This document shows, in pieces, positions 22,253 through 32,913 of a DNA stretch of 64,000 nt; position 1 is the first letter of the stretch, and each line of letters begins with the position of its first letter. The DNA is from Artemisia argyi (taxonomy: Eukaryota > Streptophyta > Magnoliopsida > Asterales > Asteraceae), in assembly GCA_030686995.1 (NCBI GenBank), contig CM060686.1:70894319-70958318 (forward strand). Reading direction: 5' to 3'. A model generated the notes under the pieces. It was not told where the DNA came from. It searched no databases and was given only the letters and a program-made list of their open reading frames with translations. The position numbers and the translations under genes were made by a program.

Positions 22253-25200
22253 TGATTGGTCCTGAACGGTCAACTAACTCAACCAAGTGAATGGTCAACT
22301 AAGTCAAAGTCTTAGACCAAATCTCCAAGGAGCACAGTGTATCCCTGGGTCGTTATGTCCCGACAAGGTGTGATGGTATCAAAACGGGTTTGTGATCGGG
22401 TGAACTTGGACAGAAAAGGGTTGTGAATGATTACACTATTGAAATATGAAAGGAAATAGCTTAAGTAAGCTATATTAACAAGACTGTAAAATTAGAAAAC
22501 CCAGAAACGTTTAAAACCTAAAAATGCGTACGTCTGATTTAAATTTACGTAGACGTACGAAATAAAACGTGAGTTTAGAGAAATAAAATACCTACGGACA
22601 TGAAAATTATGTTTTTACAATCCAAATAATTAAAAAAAAAATTAGAAATGGAAAATTAATTTTTAAACTATTTATATAATTATTATTAATTAATTACTAA
22701 TTTCCTATTTACTTTAAGTTATTTAAATTACACTAAAATACAAATAATTAGGATTTAACCTAGAAAAATAAAATTTAAATTTGGAAAAATCTAAAATAAT
22801 ATAAAACTAATTCTAAAACTGAAAATATATTTTTAAGACTTTATAAGTAATTATTACTAATTAAAAACTAATTATTAATTAATTTAAACTAATTAAAATT
22901 AAGAAAAATTACAAATGAACAGTGAAAAATATAAAACTTTTTCTCAAATTATTTTATAACTACTAGAATATAGGAAAATTATAAAAATGAAGTTTGCTTT
23001 TGAAATAAGCTAAAAATAAGCTAAAGAGCTTAAATAGAAACTATCACTTAATTTATTTTTGACTTTTCTGAATTATCTTTTTTCAAAACTATTTATAAAC
23101 TAAAAATAACCAACTTTAAAAAAGGTACTTTGTTTGAATCTCACAAATAAGCACTTTGAAAAGCAAAGTGCTTAACAATTGGTATGTTTAAGGCTTATTA
23201 GGACTTATTGCAACTTGAATAAGCTACCAAATGATTTCTCAAGTACAAATAAGTTACAAATAGACCAATAGGGACTTGAATTAAGCTAAGTGAAACAGAT
23301 AAGCACACTAGATAAGCTGGGACAAGCAAATAAGCACAAGGTCAAAACCTGAGCAAGAAACAGGCCAAATGGCCCAACTTCAAGACCTTGTGGGGCCCAC
23401 AGGAGAGATGGGAAGCCCAAACTTAAGGTGGAACCAATAAGCTGAGCTTATTGGCTTTACAAAAAGCTAGGACTCAACCTATGGGGCCCACTAATGAAGT
23501 CAGGGGGCATGGAACCTTGGCACAAAAGCTGAGAACTCAGCATACAATGGTGAAATTGGACCAACTTGAAACCACTAGCAGCCCTAGTAAATGAGCCAGG
23601 AAACTGAAAATGAGCCTTGGCCCTTGTAGAGGAGCTTATTGGCTTTCCAAAAAGCCAATAAGCACCCTGTGGGGCCCATAAATGATCAGTACAAAAGCAA
23701 TTAAAAATGGCCAAGAAATGGGGTACCCTGGTGCAGGGGGCTGCAGTGGCCTGCAAGCTACTTTGAGCACCCAAAATAAGCACTTATAAAAATCACAAAA
23801 ATAAGTTGGTGGTAGGATTCTAAAGCCTAGGTGGGGGACTACAACTTTTGAAAGTTTCAAAACCTAAATCTTAACACAAAAATCAGAATAATTCTTGGAA
23901 AATTTGGTTTTTCTACCAATGGTGAAATTTGACTTTTGATATGAACTTGAAATGTTGACTATTTTGAGATTTGATTGATCCTTAGTGACTGAAATTGAGG
24001 TTTTAAGTTATAATGAGATGAAATTAAGCCACACCAACAACTTATTTAACTACTATCCATGATTATGGACCCTAAAAACATAACAGTGATTGAAAATATG
24101 GAACTAAAAGTGATTCTTGACTTTTTGAGATTAAACTTACAAATTTTATGATTGACATGTCCTACTACAACCTAAAGTGACCAAAAGAAACAACAAACAA
24201 CAAGTAAACCAACCTGGTGTGCAATGAATCACTCAGATCCAAACACACCTTCAACTGTCTTGATTTTTGATTTTTGAAACAAGAAGATGATCTGAGCCAT
24301 GGAACTGATTTACAATGTCTTATTATGATTAAACAAACTTAATTAAGCATAGAAACTTAAGATTACACTACAAATACCTACAATTCTAATTCATGCATAT
24401 AAGACAGTTAAATGAGAAACTTTCACACAATGAGTTCTAATAAGCCACTACCCAATCTTAAGCATTAATCTAACTTAAGTAAACCTGTTAAGTGGAAAGA
24501 AGCTTAAATAAGCATAGAATAAGCACTGATACAGTAATAGGCAAAAATTTGAGATGTTGCTTACAATTGAATTCCAAGCTTACATTGAGAACCAATGAAC
24601 CAAACCACTACCTAATGCCTCCCCTGAGGCTTCTAAACCCTGGCTATCCACAAGTATCTCTGCTTCTTTACTCATTCCTTCTTCCCTCTAATTTTTGATT
24701 TATATATTATTTGTTCGGATTTTTTTAGTATTTTTAGTAGACTTGAATTAAAATGTGTTTAAGTCACTTCTGAGCTTGTACAAACTTTTAAATCACTTAA
24801 ATGAACTTAATTAAGTAGTAAAACACCTTTTTAAACAATATTAGAATGAAATGAAGATTTCACTTAGAGAATGCAAAAACTGAAATTTATGAAAGGAACT
24901 TGAAATTGCTATTCAATAAAGTAGAAGTTTACACTAGAAAATTAGATTACAACTGTTTTTGCTATTCAATAAAGTTGAAGTTTACACTAGAAAATTAGAT
25001 TACAACTATTTTTGCTAAGGATTACATCTGAGAATTGCAATTTACAATATCCTAAGCTACACTACAAACTACATAAGCTAACTAATTATCTAACACCATC
25101 TCTGCTTCTTTCTTCATTCTTTTATACTGATCCTTTAGGGTTAGTATGACCCACAATAGCTTTCCCACCATGGTCTGAGCCCTTTGATTGGATTAAAATG

Positions 25201-26026
25201 ATCTTGGCCGTTGAAACACATTTTGGCGAGAAAAGGACTTTTGGTAGTTTTAGTGGGTTAGGTTTGGTTGGTGGAAGTATTAATTAAGGAGGGGGTTTAG
25301 TGGGAGACAAGTAGGAGAAAAGGGTGATGATGAAGGTGGGTGGAGTAGCTTGGTGGCAGTGATTTTGCAGGTTTTGCAGGCACGGGGAGGGTGAGGTGGA
25401 AGGGGTCAAACGGGGTGTTTGACTGGGGAGTTTTTACAATTAAAAAGGGAATGGGCTAGGGTTGTTGGGCTTTTGTTTATGTGGATCAGGTCTTGGGTTT
25501 GGATTTTAGGTTAGGTCCATTTGGTTTGTAATATATAACAACAAGGACCAAAGTTGCCAAAGCTGAAAATTAGGGAACTAATCTTGCAACTGTTTCAAAG
25601 TTGTTATAGGGTCCTAACTTGCTACATTCCATAATCCAAGGACCTCAAATGATAACTTTCCCATTTTACACCTCTAGGGGCCAAAATTGCCAAGTTTCAA
25701 AGTGCAGGGATCAAACTTGTAAAATTTCTAAAACTTTCACCCATGGACCCTTTTTGATAACTTTTGAACTCCTAGGACCATTTTTGACTTTTCAACCAAA
25801 AATATATGCTCAGGGACCGATTTTGTCTATTTTTAAAAGTTCGGGGACTGAAACTGCCAATTATGCAAACTTTGTTCGTTTTTCATCTGTTTTTAATCAT
25901 TTTGCATTTGAAACATATAAAACACAATCCTGGGATATTTTCAGTATTTTGATGCATTTCTGAGTGTTTTTAAATGTTTTTGCAATTCAGATTGACAAAA
26001 AATGATGAGTATTTACACACTCATCA
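22253..26026 (-). repeat. 5' LTR of element E (3.8 kb)
   Basis: It runs TGATTGGTCC to CACTCATCA. It is AT-rich with many AATAAGC words and AGGGACCAAATTTGC-type phrases near its right end. No ORF in it looks coding. Confidence 0.8.
24907..25012 (+). repeat. 53-bp tandem duplication in the E LTR
   Basis: Two adjacent copies of 53 bp start TGCTATTCAATAAAGT at 24907 and 24960. They differ by two bases. Confidence 0.9.
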
Positions 26027-28255
26027 GCTACCAATCAATCTTTTAATTTCTCACACATGATCTTTGATGGTATGCTATCTCATATCAATAATGGTTCACC
26101 ATTTTTGATGTACCTTAGATTTTTTCAGTTGTTTTTGAACAAACAGCTTGAGGATCCTCCTAAACCTCCAAGCTTTTTACCTGCTATCTTACTTCCTTCA
26201 AAGGTGTTTACTTTCATGGCTAAAAAGAGTGTCAAGTTTTCTGGGCGCAATACGCCTTTAACTTCTCATATTTTAGAAGTAGCACAAACTGTTAGAGATG
26301 AAGCTGATTCACCTAGTGATATTGAGCATTCCGATTCTGCAAATACTCCATCACCAGCTCATGAATCTTCTGAACATACTGCTTCAAGAGAACGTACTGC
26401 TTCTTTGCAAGGTACTGCACATCATAATTCAGATCAAGGTGTGAATCCACAACCATCTCCCAATGATTATACTTCCACAGATGGGTCTTAAACATCTGGA
26501 GGAGATAAGGGAGAAATGGATAATTGTTCCTTGACAAGGGAATTAAGAAGACTGAAGAAAGAGAATGCTGATCTAGCTGCACAGTTATTAAAGTTGAAAG
26601 CTAAATTCAAGAGGATGCATAGATCTGTTTGGCCACTTGTAAAACATCACAGGTTATGGGTAAAGCATCAGAAAAAGAGTGGTCATCACACTAAGAAGGT
26701 TTCTAAGTCTAATAGAAAGAAGCAAAAGAAGAACTCTTCATTCACATTAGGGAGGAATTTGCATAATGAAAATCTGAATGAAGATGCTGAACCTCATGAA
26801 GATCAACATGAAGAAGCTCATACAATGCATTATGAGGATACACCACTCTTTGAAGACATTGCTCATCAAGATACTGCTGAAAGAAAAAGTGATGAAGCTG
26901 AGCAAGTTAACTTTGAACCAGAGAATGTTGCTGCTGATGTTAAGAGTGGAGATAAAGAAGAAATAGATTTGGAAGGTACTAATGCTCAAAGTACTGGTGT
27001 TCAAGGTACTGGTGTTCAAGATACTGCTTCTCAAGGTACTGCTAGGAAAAATCTTATTACACCAAGAACTCTGAATTTTGATGAAGATGTTGGTTCTTCA
27101 AATCCTATTCAACAAGAAGAACATAGTGCTAGTGATGATGAGACCATTGCTAATATTATCCTCAACATGTCAAGACTAAGAGGTATTAGTATTCATGGAG
27201 TTTAACAATCTCAAGTCTTACAATCTTCTTCTCAATCTACTGAAAAGTTGGATCCAAAAGATAAAGGAAAAGGAATCATGATAGAATCCAAGAAAAAAAA
27301 GAAGAAGTATACTTTAGCTGAGCTAAAAGCAATTGAGGAAGCTAAAAATGAAGAAGTTGCCAGAAAGTTGCAAGCTGAATGGAATGATGAACCAATATAG
27401 CCAATTGTTCAACCAAGAAGACCACAGACCATTGTACAACAAAGAAATTCCATGATGAGTTTTCTGAAGGGTCAAGGATATAAAGGCTTACAGAAGTTAA
27501 GATATCCAGAGATGAAAAGCTTATAGAGAAGCTATTCAAAGGAATGTTGATAGTATTATTCCTTATGAATCTGAAAAGGAAAAGCTGATTGTGGATGCAA
27601 GAAAAGATAGAGCTGCCAAAAGAAGCTTAAAGAGAAAAAGGACAACTAATGATGAATTGGTTGAGTTGAGAACAGATACAGTTGATGAGTTGAGAAATTA
27701 TTTAAGAGTTGTTGATTTTGAGAATCCAAAGAAGTCAGAAGTTGGTGAGACAAAGTCTATGATTTCTACATTCTGTGTTGTAGAATCATCAGAAGGAGAC
27801 TATCTTATCTTTCAAGAGAAGATGGAAGATTTAGAGTATTCAACCTGTTGTGGGACATACTGCATATGATAGACAGTGAAGATTTATATAATCTGTATCA
27901 ACAAGTGCAAGTTTATTTTTAGAATATTTTGCCAACAGGAGTGGGATTAGTCTTAGTTGGTGATCTTACAACCATCTGGGAAACAAAGGAAACAAGTAAT
28001 GATGCTCTCTGGAGTACTCAAGAAAGTTAGGAAATCACAAGATGGAGATTTTTTGAAGCATCAGGAGTGCATTTACTTGAGCTAGAAGATGGTACCATGA
28101 TTCATAAGCTAGCAGAAAGGAGATATCCTCTTACAAGAGATCTTATGAGGAGAATGCTAGATCATGGTATGGAAGTTGAACATGAGAATGAAATAGCATT
28201 TATGGTAATTGAATTGTTTATCAAATGGACAACTTCAGATGATGATGATGCATGA
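26027..28255 (+). pseudogene. Copia aORF, remaining part (element D)
   Basis: It continues the N-terminal domain after E (NQSFNFSHMIFDGML). It then has a Ser/Thr-rich spacer containing repeated TAS-type tripeptides, a coiled coil (LTRELRRLKKENADLAAQLL, about 26534-26593), a basic patch, an acidic linker, a second helical stretch with LAELKAIEEAKNEEVARKLQ, and a C-terminal domain with SGVHLLELEDG and ERRYPLTRDLM before the TGA at 28253. Stops lie at 26489, 27203 and 27398, and frameshifts occur near 27520 and 27810. The C-terminal domain aligns with C at 47829-48275 and resembles one very common in Asteraceae retroelement ORFs. Function unknown. Confidence 0.75.
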
Positions 28256-29191
28256 TTACTGGTATGGTTTTTATTATATAAATTTTTTGAAGAATAAGCA
28301 CTTTATTCAAAGTACTGCTAGACAAACAGTACTTTATCAAAGTACTGCTTGCAGTATTAAACCAGTAAAGTCTTTTGATTAAAATTAAAAACAAAAGGGG
28401 CAAAAACTTTTTGAAGCATAAGATGACAACAAAAAATTGTTTTCAGAGTAACACATGGTGTTAGTACTTGTACTACACAACAAATGGTAATCAACTCACC
28501 ATATTTAATAAAAAAGAAAGAGTTTGATTCATCAAGAGGGTACGGCTCTGATGTGGTTATCAAATCTATTTTTAGTTGACAATTTACTAAAAATTGTATG
28601 GTTTTCAACTCACCATATCTGTAATAGTGAAGAGTTGGCTAGCCCACAAGGAAATGGTTTGTGGTAAAGGCGATGGAAAATCCATTTGTATGGTAATTAG
28701 TTCACCATGGTAGTGATTGTAATAAAAGAACTAACTAGTCCAAAAGCAAACGGCTCTTGGTAAAGACTTAACAAATCCGTTGATAGCTGATGATTTGCTA
28801 AAAATCATATGGTTATCAATGTACCATGGTTTTTTAACCTAAACATTGGCTACTCCAGAGTTAATGGCTTTGGTAAAGAGACATCTAATCCATTAATTTT
28901 CAATGATTCACCTCTCACAGGAGTTAACACACCTGGAAGTGATGAGAATAGTATGAAACTTTATGATCTAATGTACACTTTGTCATATGTTGCTGAGTAG
29001 CTGAAATTAGTTGTTGTGAAGATACCATCTGTTGCTGATAAAGAGTACTTTGATGATGACAAATACACAAATTGAGCATAAGACAGACAGAAGTTAAAGA
29101 TATAATCTTTCCTTGAAGACAAAGATGTTGTAGTTAAAGAATTACAAAGAAACTTGAAATCAAGCAAGTAGAATTTAAGTTAGGGGAGGAT
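28256..29191 (+). other. 3' noncoding region of element D
   Basis: It lies between the aORF stop and the 3' LTR. It contains two copies of TCAAAGTACTGCT (about 28307-28349), the four-unit structured array (28521-28930) and the polypurine tract TTAGGGGAGGAT at 29180-29191. Confidence 0.7.
28521..28930 (+). ncRNA. Four-unit tandem pseudoknot-like RNA array (element D)
   Basis: Each unit has GGCTAGTCC-type entry, a stem, GGTAAAGAC, then a strand complementary to the loop. Stem/loop pairings seen: U2 CCACAAG/TTTGTGG with loop AAATGG pairing CCATTT (28682-28687); U3 CCAAAAG/CTCTTGG (one mismatch) with AACGG pairing CCGTT (28777-28781); U4 CCAGAG/CTTTGG with TTAATGG pairing CCATTAA (28890-28896). 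U1 is degenerate. U1 and U3 also have an ACAATTT/AAATTGT or ATGATTT/AAATCAT stem with an ACTAA or GCTAA loop. U1-U3 end with an ATGGT/ACCAT hairpin. Probably part of the element RNA rather than a separate gene. The order matches element C unit for unit. Confidence 0.6.
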
Positions 29192-29719
29192 TGTTAGGAT
29201 ATAAAGTCAAAGTACTGCTGAAAGTCAAAGTACTGCTTATGTATAAAGGTCAAAGTACTGCTCGTATGAATAAAGTCAAAGTACTGTTATTGTTAAAGGA
29301 CTAATATGCAAATCGTTAAAGGATTATTATGTAAAGTTATAATTATTAGGTTAGAATATTATAGAAGTATTTTACTTAGAATTAGTTTACTTGTCGTACA
29401 AGAATTGTAAACCAACTAAGGTTTTCCTTATGCCTATAAAAGGACCCATATGGTGGTATTAGAGATATGCATACGTACAATATTTAGAGAGTTATTTAGT
29501 GATTAAGGTTGTTAGTGAATCTGTATAATAAGTAGGTTCAAAGTTTGGTTTTAATATAATCATTGAAGTTTTTGTTATTCTTCTTAGCTTTGTTGAAGTA
29601 GATTCCGCATACTTAACAGAGTTATATCAGTGTTTCATTATTAGTAGTTTTGGAGTTATTCAAGATTGCTAAACCTTTACAAGCTACATAGTTTGATCAG
29701 AGTATACATCGATCCAACA
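29192..29719 (+). repeat. 3' LTR of element D
   Basis: It starts TGTTAGGAT after a purine tract and ends ATCCAACA. It carries four GTCAAAGTACTG words within 85 bp at its start, and a TATA box, TATAAAA, at 29435-29441. The partner LTR is outside the window. Confidence 0.85.
29435..29441 (+). promoter_or_regulatory. TATA box in LTR of D
   Basis: TATAAAA lies about 245 bases into the 528-bp LTR, downstream of the AGTACTGCT array. Confidence 0.5.
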
Positions 29720-29798
29720 ATAAGAATAAATAATCAACATAGAAGCTAAAGTAGATATATCATAATACAACCTAGGACTAAGATAAGCCTTTATAGAA

Positions 29799-29940
29799 GG
29801 GAGGCGATTTGCACACTCTTTATTTTGATTGGGACACTCACAGTACAACTATATAAAGTACACTGTAAATACTGTACAATTAAGTTATGCATAATTTAGA
29901 GTGTCCCAATAAAAAACTTGAGTGCGCAAATCAATTCTCT
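29799..29940. mobile_element. MULE-type MITE (142 bp)
   Basis: The terminal inverted repeats are GGGAGGCGATTTGCACACTC and GAGAATTGATTTGCGCACTC (inverse of the right end). Symmetry extends inward to ATTGGGACACTC on both sides. The 9-bp target duplication TTTATAGAA is perfect (29790-29798 and 29941-29949). Nine-base duplications with G-start TIRs point to the Mutator superfamily. No coding capacity. Confidence 0.8.
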
Positions 29941-29949
29941 TTATAGAAT

Positions 29950-30858
29950 GTAATGTTAAGTTAAATAATTGTGCAAAAATTAAGTAGCTATAGATGTTAG
30001 GATATGTTTCTTTCAACACTCTTGCATTAAACATATAGCACTATATCATTACTTTCTTATGATCATAGGTTATGAAGAAAAAGGGGTTGCATGTGACAAT
30101 AGGCTTAACCAATTCTCTTGAGATTTTTAACAAACATCTTTTTAAATCTATGATTAATAATATTTGTTGTCAAAAATCTAAAAATATGCAAAAATCTCAC
30201 ATTTTGGAAAAATAATTTTTCAAATGACTATCTCACTTTTCAATAACATGCTTCATTATCATACTTACAATTTTGGTTTAATCAAAATCAAAGATTTGGA
30301 AAGTTCTCTTTACCTTTCATTCATCAAAACATTTTGAAGTAAATCCCAATCTATTCTATTCAAATCTCTGTACAAACCTATTTTCAAACATTGTTGAATA
30401 ATGCTAAAAATGTTTGTTTTAAAAAAAACATGAATGGTAATCACATATTTGTCATCTATACTTATAAGAAAATCTAATCAAATCAAGAGGATCATGATTT
30501 GCTTATTTGGATCTTGTTTGTAACAAGTCTTGAAGACCATGCAATCATAACTTCCCATTTATTGCACATAGGCACTCATCAAGATGTTTGAACTAGCTCA
30601 TTAATCTTCATATTCATATAGTTGATTATATGTTTAGCATGTTTTATTGTTTCCTAGTCTATGGGATTTAATTGCTTAATGAGTATGTTGCATGCTAATT
30701 AAAAATTACTTGTTTACTTAATTTTTTTGAATAACATGCTTTATATACATGACTAGTATATTCTATATTGCCTCAAAGAGTTGGACTTTCTTGAAACCAA
30801 ACCTAAAAACACAACCTTTTCTAAAATTTTCTGCCAAAAACCTATTTCTGGCAATCTG
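29950..30858. other. Unassigned AT-rich stretch
   Basis: I see no ORF of note, terminal repeat or known element in these 900 bases. It may be old host intergenic DNA. Confidence 0.4.
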
Positions 30859-30964
30859 GGAACCACCAGATGGGAGGCCCCCTTAAAGTATAAGGCGACC
30901 CCCTTAATATTTAAGGGGACCGACCCCTATTTAAGAGGACCGGCCATCTGATGGTCGGGGTTCC
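30859..30964. repeat. GC-rich foldback upstream of ORF 31125
   Basis: GGAACC and CAGATGG at the left are matched by CCATCTG and GGTTCC at the right. The interior repeats CCCCTTAA...TTAAGGGG-like palindromes. The surroundings are AT-rich. Confidence 0.55.
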
Positions 30965-31124
30965 TGTTTTCTTTATCACTTTTTGACTCATTTCACCCTA
31001 TATTTCCCAAAATTCTCAAACACATTTTGTCCTAAACTACCCCTCAAAATTTACCTTCCTAAAACCACACTTTTGCTACACTATAAATATCTCCTTTCCA
31101 TCATAAATGCTCACCCATCCAACC

Positions 31125-31839
31125 ATGTCATCTCCCAACAACCAAATACCTAAGTTTTCAAGAGTTTCAAAGATCTCCGTTAAACCCGTTTGGATGAGAA
31201 AACTTGACTCTTGTCACAACTTAAGTGATGTTGTTCCTGATCAACCAACACCTAAACCTCATACTCACAAAATTGACCCATCTCACAAACACAACCAATC
31301 ACCCATTCTTGTTTCCACTAATGCTCCTCCATATGATGAGCATGCACAAACCCAAAACAACAACCCTAACCTCATTGTCAACACTCCACATATTGCTCAT
31401 TCTACAAATGCAACATCTAAAACACCATCCACTCATGAAGCATTCCTTTCATCTATACCTTCATCATGCTTTCATGATTTCCCAAGCTCGAATATGTCTC
31501 CACCACCTAGAGTGCCACCACCACCTCTTACAACTTCACATGCTATTCCTATGTTGCATGTTCAAACCTTCACTAAAGATGACAACCATACTCCACCACC
31601 ATCATTTTCCTCTGAACACTTGAAGTTCGTTGAGGAATTAAAGGAAGCCCATGAGTTTAGTGCTCTTCTTGCCCTGCATCTTGCATAACGCAATATGGAT
31701 CCACCTCTAACTAGCTCACCCTTATCACCTCACAACCCAAATCTAATCGAGAAACGTGTCAACAATTGCCCTTGTTGCATCTTTCTCCAAAAACAAACCA
31801 TTGCATTGAATGAGCACTTTACTTGGATGGAGTATCTTA
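31125..31839 (+). pseudogene. Proline/threonine/histidine-rich ORF cut by element H
   Basis: The start at ATGTCATCTCCC is preferred over the upstream in-frame ATG at 31107. A CTATAAATATC box lies about 45 bases before it and the leader is A/C-rich as in plant genes. The 187 residues to the TAA at 31686 are low-complexity (Pro, Thr, Ser, His), with a helical C-terminus EELKEAHEFSALLALHLA. The same frame stays open past the TAA, with NCPCCIFLQKQ, until element H begins at 31840. So it is a gene-like unit with one stop and an insertion. I do not recognise the protein. It may be a host gene fragment or a coding part of an older element. Confidence 0.45.
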
Positions 31840-32336
31840 TGTTGGGTTTTGAGATTCTACTGCTCAGAATTTAACTAAGTGTCAAACTGCTGCTAATACG
31901 AATCTGCTGCTAAGGATAATGATTCTGCTGCTAGTGTTATTATTCTACAGCTATGTGAAACTGCTGCTGAAGAGTCTGCTGCTGAAGAGATAGAATTGTA
32001 TGCATGAGTGGATAATTATAGAATAGATCATGTATATATCTTATACATTTAGAATATTCTTATCTTATGTAGAAAGTAATTGTAAACCTAATAGGACTCC
32101 TTGGCCTATAAAAGGAGGTGCCTAGGGTTAGAGTAGGTACGTATTACTTTGTTCTCGTTTTCACTTCAAGGTTGTAAAACCCTAGCATTGTCGAGTGCTT
32201 GTATAATAAATATATTGAAGTGTTGATAGTTATAATAATTGTTCTTCTTAAGTTAAGCTTTAATATTTCGCGTTATAGCTTAAGTGTTTATTCAAGTCAA
32301 CTTCTACAAAGATCGTTTGCTCAACTGGGATCAACA
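31840..32336 (+). repeat. 5' LTR of element H
   Basis: It runs from TGTTGGGTTT to GGATCAACA and carries the TATA box TATAAAA at 32107-32113. At least six CTGCTGCT or ACTGCT words lie between 31858 and 31990. The PBS follows after two bases. Confidence 0.8.
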
Positions 32337-32338
32337 AG

Positions 32339-32350
32339 TGGTATCAGAGC
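32339..32350 (+). other. Primer binding site of element H
   Basis: TGGTATCAGAGC is a perfect 12-base complement to plant initiator tRNA-Met, two bases after the LTR. Confidence 0.9.
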
Positions 32351-32422
32351 TTGTGATCTAGAAGTTGTAATCAAGAAGAATTTGTTCCTTGCAAGTTTAC
32401 TGTTCCAAATCAATTGCTAAAG

Positions 32423-32908
32423 ATGGGTGACGACACACACATGGTAACTACTTCAAAGGTTCCCATGCTCAATCCTGGAGTGTATGAGCTGTGGAAGATG
32501 AGGATCAGACAATAAATTCGCATGATTGACTTCAACATGTGGAATGTGATTGTGAATGGTGACTCTTTACCACAAAAAGGTCCTAATGGGAAAGAGATAC
32601 CCATCAAGTCTACAGAAGAAAACTCAGTGAGAAAGATGGAGATCAAGGCACATAGTATTCTCTTAATGGGGATACCGAATGAATTTGAATTGGACTTTGA
32701 TGGCTGTGAGACTGCAAAATCCTTGATGGATGCCGTGGAATTCGGATTTGGAGGGAATGATGCTACTAAGAAGTCAAGGAAAAATATGTTGAAGCATCAG
32801 TTTGAGAATTTTTCTGCTACAAGTGGAGAAAAGCTTGATGGTACATACAACAGGCTTAATCAACTTGTTAGTCACTTAAAGCTTGTTGGTTATGTGGTTC
32901 CTCAAGAA
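32423..32908 (+). pseudogene. Copia gag, N-terminal part (element H)
   Basis: The start ATGGGTGACGAC lies 72 bases after the PBS. YELWKMRIRQ is followed by TAA (32513), where Tyr is expected, and then the frame continues: IDFNMWNVI, ALLMGIPNEF-type LLMGIPNEF, FGGNDATKKSRKNMLKHQFE and LNQLVSHLKLVGYVV. This is the UBN2-type gag capsid domain of copia elements. Element G interrupts it after QED (TSD GATGT). When intact it formed the virus-like particle. Confidence 0.8.
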
Positions 32909-32913
32909 GATGT

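Larger units (their letters stand above)
20167..26026 (-). mobile_element. Element E: Ty3-gypsy (Athila/Tat-like) retrotransposon, internally deleted
   Basis: It is flanked by a perfect TSD, GCTAC (20162-20166 and 26027-26031), with TG...CA ends. Orientation is minus: the PBS lies next to the right-hand LTR and gag reads leftwards. The right LTR is 3774 bp. The left one keeps only about 1.28 kb and joins directly to gag at about 21443, so pol and most of one LTR are lost. A tRNA-Asp type PBS and very long LTR suggest the Athila/Tat side of gypsy, which is inference. Confidence 0.85.
6742..29719 (+). mobile_element. Element D: Ty1-copia (Sirevirus-like) retrotransposon, split by F and E
   Basis: The parts of one + strand element are 6742-9001, 19481-20166 and 26027-29719. 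The join across F is shown by the GGATA TSD, and the join across E by the GCTAC TSD, which restores the aORF frame across the site. The order is RT/RNase H, internal purine tracts, aORF, RNA-like array, PPT and 3' LTR. LTR, gag and integrase upstream of 6742 are cut off by element A. Coding parts carry several stops and frameshifts, so the copy is dead. A long aORF after pol with extra internal PPT-like tracts resembles the Sirevirus group, but this is inference. Confidence 0.85.

Noticed and set aside
23457..23860. ORFs on the minus strand in the E LTR
   Set aside because: They lie in LTR sequence, have low complexity and are disrupted in the other copy.
24201..24700. Possible host exon near 24492-24698
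   Set aside because: It is within the complete E LTR and has no homologue that I recognise.
28780..28810. CTGATGA in array unit 3 as a hammerhead ribozyme core
   Set aside because: The GAAA and cleavage-site partners are missing and other units do not keep CTGATGA. The bases belong to the GCTAA-loop stem instead.
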